Below, in pieces: positions 56,311 to 64,000 of a stretch of DNA of 64,000 nt. The notes beneath the pieces were generated by a model. That model was not told the origin of the DNA and did not search any database. It worked only from the letters and a program-made list of their open reading frames with translations. The DNA is from Pelobacter sp. UBA6093 (GTDB lineage: Bacteria; Desulfobacterota; Desulfuromonadia; Desulfuromonadales; Syntrophotaleaceae), in NCBI GenBank assembly GCA_002435955.1, contig DIWZ01000006.1, forward strand, positions 27,563-91,562, in the 5' to 3' direction. The position numbers were made by a program, and so were the translations under genes. The stretch's first letter is position 1; each line of letters starts with the position of its first letter.

Positions 56311-58061
56311 TGGCGCATCAATCCGAACTTATTGCTGAAGATATTCACGCCTACCTGAAAAGTCAGGAAGAGAAGGGGTTGCTGCGGTTCATTACCTGCG
56401 GCAGTGTCGACGACGGCAAGAGTACCCTTATAGGTCGTTTGCTGTGGGATTCGAAGATGGTGTTCGAGGATCAACTTGCGACCCTGACAGCCGACAGCAA
56501 GCGGGTCGGCACCCAGGGGGAGAATATCGACTATGCTCTGCTTCTCGATGGGCTGCAGGCCGAACGGGAACAGGGGATCACCATCGATGTCGCTTATCGT
56601 TACTTTTCCACCGACAAGCGCAAGTTTATCGTCGCCGATACGCCCGGTCATGAGCAGTATACGCGCAACATGGTCACCGGCGCTTCGACGGCGCAGGTCG
56701 CAGTCATTCTTATTGACGCTCGCAAGGGGGTATTGACCCAGACTCGGCGCCACAGTTATCTCGTGTCGCTGGTCGGCATCCGTCACGTGGTGCTGGCCAT
56801 CAACAAGATGGATCTGGTCGACTACAGCTCCAAGCGGTTCGACATCATCCGCCGCGAGTATCAATTGTTTGCTTCCGGTCTCGGGTTCGAGGATATCACC
56901 GCAATTCCGATTTCGGCCCTCGAAGGGGACAATATCCTGGGTGCAAGCGAACGTACCCCCTGGTATGACGGACCGTCGTTGATGGAGCACCTTGAAACGG
57001 TGCAGGTCGAAGATGCCGCCTCCTCCAGGCCATTCCGCTTGCCGGTACAGTGGGTAAATCGTCCCAATCTCGATTTCCGTGGATTTTGCGGGACGATCAC
57101 TTCCGGGACGATTCGCGTCGGCGACGAGGTGGTGGTGACAGCTTCGGGCCAGACCAGTCGCGTAGCACGCATCGTCACCATGAAAGGCGACCTTGATGAA
57201 GCCGTTGCCGGTCAGGCCGTTACCCTGACCCTGACCGACGAGATCGATATCAGTCGAGGGGATCTGCTGGCTACACCGGATAACCGTCCGCAGCATAGCG
57301 ATCAGCTTGAAGCCAAACTTGTGTGGCTGCATGAACAGCCTCTGGCAACCGGCCGCAACTATCTGCTCAAAACCACCTCCGGCAGCGCGCCGGCTCAGGT
57401 ACGTGAGGTCAAATTCAAGGTCAACGTCAATTCGTTGCAACAGGAAGAAGGCGACAGTCTGACGCTCAATGAAGTCGGTATTTGCCAGCTTATCGTCAGT
57501 AAAAATATTGCCTTCGATCCTTACCGCGAAAATCGGGCGACCGGCAGCTTCATCCTTATCGATCGTTTGACCAATGCCACGGTTGCCGCCGGCATGATCG
57601 ATCGCCCTTTGACGGGTGGCTCAGGTACTGCATGGCAATCGATTGCCATCGATAAATCCGCCAGGGCAGCCCTCAAGGGCCAACAGCCCAAGATTCTCTG
57701 GTTCAACGGGTTGGTTGCGAAAGGGTTGAGCAACATCCCTGGGCTGCTGGAGCAAAAACTACACAGCCTTGGTAGGCACACGTATCTGCTGGATGGCTCC
57801 TCGCTCAATCCTGAGAGCGCCAGCGATGCCGCCGGACATCAAAAACAGCTGCAAAGGTTGGCCGAAACAGCCAGGATTCTCACCGACGCAGGGCTTATTG
57901 TGCTGGTGGATGCTCCGGACCTGGGCGGGTCAGGGCGGATTCCCGACGAGTTTTTGGCGAATGAGGAATGGGTTGAACTCTGCCATGCGGACACAGCTGT
58001 CGACGCAAGCAGCGATCCTGACAAGCTGATTGAAAAACTGGTCGAGGAAGTTTTTGCCTGA
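56310..58061 (+). CDS. cysN: Sulfate adenylyltransferase subunit 1 fused to a degenerate APS-kinase-like domain
   Basis: 583 residues. GTPase part (1-about 450): CGSVDDGKSTLIGRLLWDSK, DTPGHEQYTRNMV, AINKMDLVDY. The last about 130 residues resemble CysC, aligning at PKILWFNG, KLHSLGRHTYLLDGSSLN and ILTDAGLIVLVDAPDLG. However, the kinase Walker A, normally GLSGSGKST, is replaced by GLVAKGLSN (near 467-475), and the PAPS-binding region is also eroded. By family knowledge the CysN part drives APS formation through GTP hydrolysis; the tail should not phosphorylate APS. It fits an APS-reductase pathway that has no need for PAPS. Confidence 0.88.
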   Translation: MAHQSELIAEDIHAYLKSQEEKGLLRFITCGSVDDGKSTLIGRLLWDSKMVFEDQLATLTADSKRVGTQGENIDYALLLDGLQAEREQGITIDVAYRYFSTDKRKFIVADTPGHEQYTRNMVTGASTAQVAVILIDARKGVLTQTRRHSYLVSLVGIRHVVLAINKMDLVDYSSKRFDIIRREYQLFASGLGFEDITAIPISALEGDNILGASERTPWYDGPSLMEHLETVQVEDAASSRPFRLPVQWVNRPNLDFRGFCGTITSGTIRVGDEVVVTASGQTSRVARIVTMKGDLDEAVAGQAVTLTLTDEIDISRGDLLATPDNRPQHSDQLEAKLVWLHEQPLATGRNYLLKTTSGSAPAQVREVKFKVNVNSLQQEEGDSLTLNEVGICQLIVSKNIAFDPYRENRATGSFILIDRLTNATVAAGMIDRPLTGGSGTAWQSIAIDKSARAALKGQQPKILWFNGLVAKGLSNIPGLLEQKLHSLGRHTYLLDGSSLNPESASDAAGHQKQLQRLAETARILTDAGLIVLVDAPDLGGSGRIPDEFLANEEWVELCHADTAVDASSDPDKLIEKLVEEVFA

Positions 58062-58134
58062 TCGCGCCGTAGGGCCGACTTTTTGCGATGCCATCACACT
58101 TGACGAATATTTATGCCGTGGGCATAGTGAAATA

Positions 58135-58162
58135 CCCGGCCGGCCGAACAGGGTCGGCCGGG
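58135..58162 (+). terminator. Hairpin after cysN (weak terminator)
   Basis: CCCGGCCG (58135-58142) and CGGCCGGG (58155-58162) with a 12-nt loop. No T-run, so it may stabilise the mRNA 3' end or slow transcription rather than terminate it. It lies 37 bp before the next ATG. Confidence 0.5.
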
Positions 58163-58199
58163 CTTACGTATATAGTCCTCCAAACAGGGAATTTGGCAA

Positions 58200-59501
58200 A
58201 TGAACGATAGTGCAACCATCGATTACCGAACTTTGAAAATCAACGGCGTGTATCAACAAAACAATGCCGGCGACCTGATGCTGCGTGTCAAGCTGCCGGC
58301 CGGTGTCCTCTCCGCGGTGCAGGCCGAGGTGGTCTGCGATGTGTCTGAAGCATTTTCCACGGGCATGTTGCATCTGACCTGCAGAGGCAGCCTGGAGTTT
58401 CACGGTTTGCGCGGGGAATCTCTGCCGCAAGTATTCCGACGTTTAAATACCGTTGGATTGACCACCCGCGGTGCCTGCGGCGGTGCTGTACGCAGCATCG
58501 CTTGCGCTACCGCGGAAGGAGTCGGTTCTGCCCGGATTCAGATGCTGGCACGTCGGTTGCACAATCACTTTACCGGTAATCCGTACTTTGAAGGCTTGCC
58601 GAAGAAATTCAAGTTGGGTGTCGAAAACGGCTACCAGGGTGCCCGCCATCTTTTTCAGGATCTGGTGATGGTTTATCTGGGCCGCGAAGAGGGCCGGGAT
58701 CTGTGTGACGTGTGGGCGGCAGGCGGTTTGGGTCATCAACCGCAGGAAGGTTTTTTGCTGGCCGGACGCGTACCGTTCGAACGTCTTATCCCTCTGGTTG
58801 AAGGCGTGGTAAAAGTCTATCGGCAACATACCCCGGCCGGTAAGCGCCTCAAGCATCTGCTGGCCGAAATCGGTGAAATCGAATTTCGTGCCCTGCTTGC
58901 CAGGGAAACCAGCGGTGCACCGGTGTGTCCCGTTGCCAGCCCATTTGACGACTCGCTGGGCGAGGCATTGACACCGGGGGCCTGCGGCTGGATAGAACTG
59001 CCGGTGTTCGCGGGACAACTTCCGACTGCCGACCTGCGCCGGATCGCCGCCATTGCGCGTGAACTGGGAGATGGATTCCTTGCCATCAGCCGTGAGCAGA
59101 ACCTGCTGGTATCCCTCGGTGCGGGCGTTGACCCGGTGCCGTTGAACCATGCCCTGGATGCTACCGGATGGCTCAAACAGGGAAAAGTCTTGCAATGCCG
59201 CGTCTGTCCAGGCAGCCATGCCTGTCATAAAGGGCTGGTGCCGACGCGCGATATCGCCCGTCAGCTCGATGAAATCCTTGGAGATAGTGGCCGCGGCCTG
59301 AGTTGGGCTATTTCAGGGTGTCCCAACAGTTGTTCGCAACCGCAACTGGCCGATTTCGGTATTATTGGCGTACGCAAGGGCAGCGAAGCCAAGGAGGCTC
59401 TCTATGATCTGTACCGTCGTGAGAGTGATGGGTTCGGCAAGCCCATCCGGGAAAAGCTGACCCTTGGCGAATTGTTGCAAGCAGTGAGTTCACTGGTCTG
59501 A
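58200..59501 (+). CDS. Siroheme sulfite (or nitrite) reductase
   Basis: 433 residues. The siroheme/[4Fe-4S] ligand set C-x5-C (CPGSHAC, near 338) and C-x3-C (GCPNSC, near 375) is intact. N-terminal ferrodoxin-like half domain: KLPAGVLSAVQAEVVCDVSE, LTCRGSLEFHG. Shorter than E. coli CysI (570), like the compact nitrite/sulfite reductases of anaerobes. Position after cysHDN says sulfite to sulfide in assimilation; no separate flavoprotein (cysJ) is in the window, so the electron donor is probably ferredoxin. Confidence 0.82.
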   Translation: MNDSATIDYRTLKINGVYQQNNAGDLMLRVKLPAGVLSAVQAEVVCDVSEAFSTGMLHLTCRGSLEFHGLRGESLPQVFRRLNTVGLTTRGACGGAVRSIACATAEGVGSARIQMLARRLHNHFTGNPYFEGLPKKFKLGVENGYQGARHLFQDLVMVYLGREEGRDLCDVWAAGGLGHQPQEGFLLAGRVPFERLIPLVEGVVKVYRQHTPAGKRLKHLLAEIGEIEFRALLARETSGAPVCPVASPFDDSLGEALTPGACGWIELPVFAGQLPTADLRRIAAIARELGDGFLAISREQNLLVSLGAGVDPVPLNHALDATGWLKQGKVLQCRVCPGSHACHKGLVPTRDIARQLDEILGDSGRGLSWAISGCPNSCSQPQLADFGIIGVRKGSEAKEALYDLYRRESDGFGKPIREKLTLGELLQAVSSLV

Positions 59502-59539
59502 GATCTTGGTCCACCCTTGTCACCTGGATCAAAATACCC

Positions 59540-59579
59540 AAAGCGCCTCTCTTCGTTGATGAAGTGAGGCGCTTTTTTA
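59540..59579 (+). terminator. Intrinsic terminator of the sulfate-assimilation operon
   Basis: AAAGCGCCTC (59540-59549) and GAGGCGCTTT pair; inner CTTC/GAAG; then a T-run. 38 bp after the sulfite reductase stop. Confidence 0.9.
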
Positions 59580-59694
59580 TATGCGCCTCATGACCTGTTC
59601 AACAACGATGGGCACTTCGGGTGGTAGAAAAAATCCCAACCGGATGCCTTGGGTGAATCGATTTGAAAATGAAAAACAGGTTTTAAAAATATCT

Positions 59695-59723
59695 TTCAAA
59701 ACGAATAGGTAAATGACTATAGT
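59695..59723 (+). promoter_or_regulatory. Candidate promoter of the PEP carboxykinase gene
   Basis: TTCAAA (59695-59700; 4/6), exactly 17 bp, TATAGT (59718-59723; 5/6), 127 bp before the ATG. Confidence 0.5.
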
Positions 59724-59849
59724 TAATGTTGGTTCCATTTTGTGAAGTCCTGTCGATCCTGATTAATCGGGTGGTCAAACGAGCGAAAACTATTAAAATT
59801 AGGGAAAGGATGACTGATTTGGTAGATTTTGACGCATGGAGAGGGCCCG

Positions 59850-61754
59850 ATGAAAAAAACCTATCTGGATATTGTTGCCCCATTGATGAATAAAGCAAGT
59901 CTCGACAAGTTGCAGGCGCTTGACAGCCCTTTGTTGCATGCTTTTATAGCGAACACCGCGGATCATTGCCGGCCGGAGCGCATTCTGGTGTGCGATGACA
60001 GCGCGGAGGATCGGGAAGTCATCCGCCATCTTGCTTTGCAGCAGGGTGAAGAGTCCCCCCTGGCACGCCCGGGCCATACGGTGCATTTCGATGCCTTTAA
60101 AGACTGCCGGCAGCATGACCAGGCCCGCGATAAGGCGAATACGCGCTACCTTCTGGCGCAAGGGCAAAGCCTCGGTTCCGGTATCGGGGTCATGGATCGC
60201 AACCAGGGGTTGGACGAATTGCGCGACTTGCTTGCAGGCAGCATGACCGGCAAAACCATGTTGGTACGGTTTTTCTGTCTCGGGCCTACACAGTCCGATT
60301 TCAGCATCCCCTGTGTCCAGATCACCGATTCGGCCTACGTGGCGCACAGTGAAGACCTGCTGTATCGTCCCGGTTATGGAGAATTTCAACGATTGGGATC
60401 GTCCTCCAGGTTTTTCCGCTTGCTGCATTCCGCTGGTCGGCTGGAGCAGAATGTATGCGCCGATCTGGTGGGCAGACGCCTTTACATCGACCTGGAAGAG
60501 GACCTGGTATACTGCGTCAACACCCAGTATGCCGGCAACAGCGTGGGGTTGAAGAAACCTGCCCTGAGACTGGCCATTCGCAAGGCGGATCAGGAAGGGT
60601 GGCTGGCCGAACATATGTTTGTGATGGGAGTCCATGGCCCGAAGGGACGCAAAACCTGGTTTGCCGGAGCTTATCCCAGTGCCTGTGGCAAAACCTCCAC
60701 CGCCATGTTGCCCGGTGAGAGCCTGCTTGGGGACGACCTGGCCTATTTGCGTAAATGCAATGGCGAGATCCGGGCAGTCAATGTCGAGTGTGGGATCTTC
60801 GGCATTATCGAAAACGTCAACCCCGTGGACGATCCCGAGTTGTTTCGGGTTTTGCGCGAGGCGCGGGAAGCGATTTTTTCCAACGTACTGGTGGACGACG
60901 GACAACCTTACTGGCTTGGCATGGGGCAACCTCTGCCGAACAGCGGGGTGAATTATGCCGGTACCTGGTGCGAGGGCAAGACGGATAGTTGCGGGCAGAT
61001 TATTGCTCCCTCCTATCGCGGCAATGCACGATTTGCCCTTCGACTTGACGAATTGCGCAATCTTGATGCGAGGGTGGACGACCCGAAAGGTGTGCCCCTG
61101 TCTGGGATTATCTATGGCGGGCGCGACGGCGAGACGGCGGCGCCGGTATTGGAGAGTTTCGATTGGGCCCATGGAGTAGTCACCATGGGGGCCTCTCTGG
61201 AGAGCGAAACGACAGCCGCGTCCATGGGCACCCAAGGGGTGCGAGCCTTCAATCCCATGGCCAACCTCGACTTTTTGTCCATCCCTTTAGCGCAGTACAT
61301 TCGTAATCACCTGGACTTCGGGTTATGGATTTCTCATCCGCCACGCATTTTTGCCACCAACTACTGGCTGCGTGACGGTAATGGCGCGTTTCTCAATGCC
61401 AAACATGATAAGGCTGTATGGATCAAGTGGATGGAACGCCGTATCCATGGTGATGTCGGTGCCGTGCTCGGGCCAACAGGGTTGTTGCCGTGCTATGATG
61501 ACTTGAGGGAATTGTTCAGAGAAGTGTTGGATCGTTCCTATGCCAAGGAGGATTACCAGCGGCAGTTCAGCCTCAGGATCCCTCAGGAACTCGCACGTAT
61601 CGACAGGGTCGAAGCTTGTCTGCGGCAGGCTCCTGGCATGCCTGCCGCGGTGTTTGACCTGCTGGCAGGGCAACGGCGGCGTCTGCGTCGGTGGCAACAA
61701 AGGGTGGGAGATCTGGTCTCGCCGTTCGATCTTGAAAAAGCGGGTGCAGGCTGA
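59850..61754 (+). CDS. Phosphoenolpyruvate carboxykinase (GTP)
   Basis: 634 residues from ATG 59850 (GGAGAGG 5 bases upstream). GTP-PEPCK signatures: kinase-1a P-loop GAYPSACGKTST (near 274) with the reactive cysteine, LGDDLAYLRKCNGEIRAVNV, IENVNPVDDPELF, and FWISHPP-like GLWISHPPRIFATNYWLRDG. Interconverts oxaloacetate + GTP and PEP + CO2 + GDP, linking the incomplete TCA cycle and gluconeogenesis. With the PPi-type PFK it suggests reversible, energy-saving central metabolism. Monocistronic by position. Confidence 0.93.
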   Translation: MKKTYLDIVAPLMNKASLDKLQALDSPLLHAFIANTADHCRPERILVCDDSAEDREVIRHLALQQGEESPLARPGHTVHFDAFKDCRQHDQARDKANTRYLLAQGQSLGSGIGVMDRNQGLDELRDLLAGSMTGKTMLVRFFCLGPTQSDFSIPCVQITDSAYVAHSEDLLYRPGYGEFQRLGSSSRFFRLLHSAGRLEQNVCADLVGRRLYIDLEEDLVYCVNTQYAGNSVGLKKPALRLAIRKADQEGWLAEHMFVMGVHGPKGRKTWFAGAYPSACGKTSTAMLPGESLLGDDLAYLRKCNGEIRAVNVECGIFGIIENVNPVDDPELFRVLREAREAIFSNVLVDDGQPYWLGMGQPLPNSGVNYAGTWCEGKTDSCGQIIAPSYRGNARFALRLDELRNLDARVDDPKGVPLSGIIYGGRDGETAAPVLESFDWAHGVVTMGASLESETTAASMGTQGVRAFNPMANLDFLSIPLAQYIRNHLDFGLWISHPPRIFATNYWLRDGNGAFLNAKHDKAVWIKWMERRIHGDVGAVLGPTGLLPCYDDLRELFREVLDRSYAKEDYQRQFSLRIPQELARIDRVEACLRQAPGMPAAVFDLLAGQRRRLRRWQQRVGDLVSPFDLEKAGAG

Positions 61755-61777
61755 ATATCACCGTACACTGGTTTTGG

Positions 61778-61810
61778 CAAAGCCGGGCCGGGTATCCCAG
61801 CCCGGCTTTG
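61778..61810. terminator. Bidirectional hairpin between converging genes
   Basis: Perfect 11-bp stem CAAAGCCGGGC (61778-61788)/GCCCGGCTTTG (61800-61810) with an 11-nt loop. It is flanked by only short T tracts; it probably ends transcripts from both sides. Confidence 0.7.
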
Positions 61811-61814
61811 CCGT

Positions 61815-63950
61815 TCAACCTTTCAGTCGCTCTACCACCTGTTCCAGGGTGGTGACGGGCGCCTGGCAGGTCCGACCCCGACAGAAGTAGGCCGTGGCCT
61901 TGCCGTCACGCATGGTTTTGTCTCGGACAAGGGAGGTCAGTTCCGGGAGCATTGTATCATCCGGGGTTTGCCAAAGAGTCATCAGGTTGGGGCGGAATTC
62001 GGCGCGTGCTGCTGTGACCATCTTTAAGGCCTCCGGGTCGTCTTTGGGAGCTGCTATAACCAGGATTTCTTTTTCGGAAAGAGCCATATCCAGGGCCATA
62101 AGCAACTGACTGCTGCCGGTTGGCACGGTTGTCCACTGTTTTGAAGAAGCCAGTATAATCTGCTCGGCGTGTTCCTCCAGAGCAGTGTCGCCGGTCATGC
62201 TCCCCAGCCGCACCAGAGCCATGGCTGCCATGGAATTACCCGAAACCATGGCCCCATCGTGCAAAGTTCGTTTGCGTACCAGAACTTCTTCGGCATCGGT
62301 GCCGGTGTCGTGATAAATACCGTTCGGGCTGCCGAACAACTCTTGCATCTCTTTGCTTAATTGCAGGGCCTGGGCCAGGTAACGCGGCTCAAAGCAGGCC
62401 TGATAAAGCTCGATTAGGCCGAGAATCAGGGCAGCATAGTCCTCCAGAAAGGCCGGGATGCCGGCATGCCCCAAGCGCCAACGGCGCAGCAGACGGCCCC
62501 GGTCGTCACGCATGTCGGACAGGATAAAATCCGCTGCCCGGGTGGCAGCATCCAGATATTCGGAATGGCCCAGCAAACTGCCTGCCCGCGCCACGGCGGC
62601 GATGGTCAGCCCGTTCCATGCCACCAGCACCTTGTCGTCCCGGTGCGGGTGGATGCGTGACTTGCGTGCCTGCAGAAGTTTGCGTCGGCCGTCTTCCAGG
62701 ACGGCCCCCAATTCCTCTGCTGTCGTACTAAACCACTGTGCCCACTCCTTCAGGTCCATCTCAAGGCGGGGGATATTGCTTCCTTCAAAGTTGCCTTCCT
62801 CGGAGATTTCATAGCAATAGCAGAAGATCGTGGCGTGCTGGTGACCGAGAACCTCCTCCACCTGTTGCGGCGTCCACAGATAGTAGATGCCTTCGACGCC
62901 CTCGGTATCCGCGTCCTCGCCCGAGCAGAATCCCCCCTCAGGCAGAGTCAGGTCGCGCAGCACATAGGTCAGGGTTTGATCGGCAAGATTGGCGAAAAAC
63001 GAGTCTTTGGTTGCCTGGTAGGCATCGAGGGCTGCCAACGCCATCAGGGCCTGATCGTAGAGCATTTTTTCAAAATGCGGCACCCGCCAGAAGGCATCGA
63101 CCGAGTAGCGGTGCATGCCGAAGCCGATATGGTCGTACATGCCGCCGAGTCGGATGTGCTGGAGGGTTTTTATGGCCATGGCGTCAGCCTCGTCCAGATC
63201 GAAACGACGGGCGATATGGAAAAGCAACGACAGATTGTGGGGCATGGGAAACTTCGGAGCGCTGCCGAACCCTCCGCGATCATGGTCAAAGGTCTCCATG
63301 AACCGATCGAAGGCCTCTTTGAGGGGCTTTTCGGAAAGAGGGACGGCGGCTGTCGATAAGCTGCTTTCGTGGCGTATCAGGGCCTCACCCAGATCTTTGC
63401 CCGTTGCCAGCAATGTGTCGCGATCGGATTCCCACATGGCGCCGATTTTAGTCAGTATGTCGATAATGCCGGAGATTTGTCCGCGTGCCTGGCGCGGGAT
63501 GTAGGTGGCAGTGTAAAACGGGGTTTTGTCATGAGTTAAAAAAACGTTCAGTGGCCAGCCCCCACCACCGGTTAGCATCTGGCACGCCGTCATGTAAAGG
63601 TTGTCGATGTCGGGCCGTTCTTCCCGGTCGACTTTGATGGGGATGAACAGTTTGTTCAGTACCTCGGCGACCTCCGGATCCTCGAAAGACTCGCGTTCCA
63701 TGACGTGACACCAATGGCAGGTCGAGTATCCGATGGAAACCAGGACCGGTTTATTCTGTTCACGGGCCGCATCGAAAGCTTCCTGGCCCCAGGGATACCA
63801 GTCGACAGGATTGGTGGCGTGTTGCAGCAGGTAGGGACTGCTTTCGAAAATAAGTCGATTGTAATGATCACCGCCGTCCGTCGGCAGCAGGCTCGTATCG
63901 ATCTCGGACAGGCGGTTTACAAGAGATTCAGTATCCTGCGAGTTCGTCAT
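61815..63950 (-). CDS. DUF255 thioredoxin-fold protein (SSP411/spermatogenesis-associated-20-like)
   Basis: 711 residues. Thioredoxin-like N-terminal domain: [20 protein letters not shown], the redox/metal motif [14 protein letters not shown] with C78 and C81, and [12 protein letters not shown]. The rest is an (alpha/alpha)6-barrel-like helical region ([38 protein letters not shown]), ending with CRGRTCQAP. Conserved from bacteria to humans; activity is not established (epimerase/isomerase folds have been suggested). Its SD is GGAGG 4 bases before the ATG and can be masked by the repeat copy at 63967. Confidence 0.88.
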   Translation of the reverse strand: MTNSQDTESLVNRLSEIDTSLLPTDGGDHYNRLIFESSPYLLQHATNPVDWYPWGQEAFDAAREQNKPVLVSIGYSTCHWCHVMERESFEDPEVAEVLNKLFIPIKVDREERPDIDNLYMTACQMLTGGGGWPLNVFLTHDKTPFYTATYIPRQARGQISGIIDILTKIGAMWESDRDTLLATGKDLGEALIRHESSLSTAAVPLSEKPLKEAFDRFMETFDHDRGGFGSAPKFPMPHNLSLLFHIARRFDLDEADAMAIKTLQHIRLGGMYDHIGFGMHRYSVDAFWRVPHFEKMLYDQALMALAALDAYQATKDSFFANLADQTLTYVLRDLTLPEGGFCSGEDADTEGVEGIYYLWTPQQVEEVLGHQHATIFCYCYEISEEGNFEGSNIPRLEMDLKEWAQWFSTTAEELGAVLEDGRRKLLQARKSRIHPHRDDKVLVAWNGLTIAAVARAGSLLGHSEYLDAATRAADFILSDMRDDRGRLLRRWRLGHAGIPAFLEDYAALILGLIELYQACFEPRYLAQALQLSKEMQELFGSPNGIYHDTGTDAEEVLVRKRTLHDGAMVSGNSMAAMALVRLGSMTGDTALEEHAEQIILASSKQWTTVPTGSSQLLMALDMALSEKEILVIAAPKDDPEALKMVTAARAEFRPNLMTLWQTPDDTMLPELTSLVRDKTMRDGKATAYFCRGRTCQAPVTTLEQVVERLKG

Positions 63951-63966
63951 GAAGCCTCCTTATCTA

Positions 63967-64000
63967 GGAGGCTGTCGGACTATCCATGAGCCGGCTGCAA
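63967..64000. repeat. Dispersed palindromic repeat, copy 4 (cut by the window end)
   Basis: GGAGGCTGTCGGACTATCC followed by ATGAGCCGGCTGCAA matches copy 1 almost base for base; the second arm is outside the window. Its first seven bases (63967-63973) are complementary to 63953-63959, which includes the RBS of the - strand gene starting at 63950. Confidence 0.85.

Larger units (their letters stand above)
59502..59849. other. 348-bp gap holding a terminator and a candidate promoter
   Basis: Contains the terminator at 59540-59579 and the promoter candidate at 59695-59723. The rest is AT-rich, and no gene is seen. Confidence 0.6.

Noticed and set aside
58135..58162. True rho-independent terminator after cysN
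   Set aside because: Strong stem but no T-run, so it is kept only as a weak hairpin; the operon likely continues into the sulfite reductase gene.
59799..61235. 478-codon - strand frame opposite PEP carboxykinase
   Set aside because: Mirror of a well-recognised gene; no RBS, no family match.

Overview
The window looks like chromosome from a Gram-negative anaerobe of the Desulfuromonadales type (Pelobacter/Syntrophotalea or Geobacter relatives). This is inferred from gene content and not from a database search. The supporting content is a four-gene ferredoxin-linked 2-oxoacid oxidoreductase, a phosphofructokinase with pyrophosphate-type residues, GTP-dependent PEP carboxykinase, an assimilatory APS-reductase sulfate pathway, and an outer-membrane Wza/Wzc polysaccharide export system. 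There is one tRNA gene and no rRNA, CRISPR array, insertion sequence or prophage.

Layout. (1) 1-2390: the 3' end of a secreted protein built from near-identical 95-residue Ig-like repeats. (2) 2626-29766: a long exopolysaccharide locus, all on the + strand. It holds an NTase/double P-loop fusion, a Wzx flippase, three GT-B glycosyltransferases, a Wzy-like polymerase, two PglC-type initiating phosphoglycosyltransferases, two ATP-grasp enzymes, a PHP phosphoesterase, a FemAB-like and a GNAT-like acyltransferase, a DegT aminotransferase, a CapD/PglF dehydratase, and then an export block (outer-membrane barrel, Wza, Wzc kinase, CpsB phosphatase, ligase-TPR protein) closed by a clear terminator. 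The 7.6-11.6 kb part is markedly AT-rich. (3) 29850-31672, - strand: phosphofructokinase and a small secreted protein. (4) 31972-34715: korDABC. (5) 34750-37992: holC and three RNA methyltransferases. (6) 38162-48611: the rimP-nusA-ylxR/L7Ae-infB-DUF503-rbfA-nrnA-truB-rpsO-pnp translation/RNA operon. (7) 48624-52958: M16 protease, dUTPase, Sua5/YciO protein, Na/phosphate transporter. (8) 53137-53213: tRNA-Pro(GGG). (9) 54304-59501: sulfate assimilation (DUF2061, APS reductase, cysD, cysN fused to a degenerate APS-kinase domain, sulfite reductase). (10) 59850-61754: PEP carboxykinase, facing a DUF255 thioredoxin-fold protein at 63950-61815.

How it fits together. The polysaccharide locus contains initiation, assembly, flipping, polymerisation, export and kinase/phosphatase control. 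Its middle part (12.3-19.9 kb) adds ligase- and acyltransferase-type enzymes beside an amino-sugar dehydratase/aminotransferase pair. That suggests a glycan carrying amino-acid or unusual acyl substituents, and it is the best candidate here for an undescribed system.

Other signals worth attention: a dispersed ~60-bp palindromic repeat (four copies), one of which pairs with a Shine-Dalgarno; a leader where one anti-SD segment can pair with a decoy or with the real RBS; a 10-G tract inside the Wzc gene; an attenuator-like terminator just before rimP-nusA; and the lost Walker A in the CysC-like tail of CysN.
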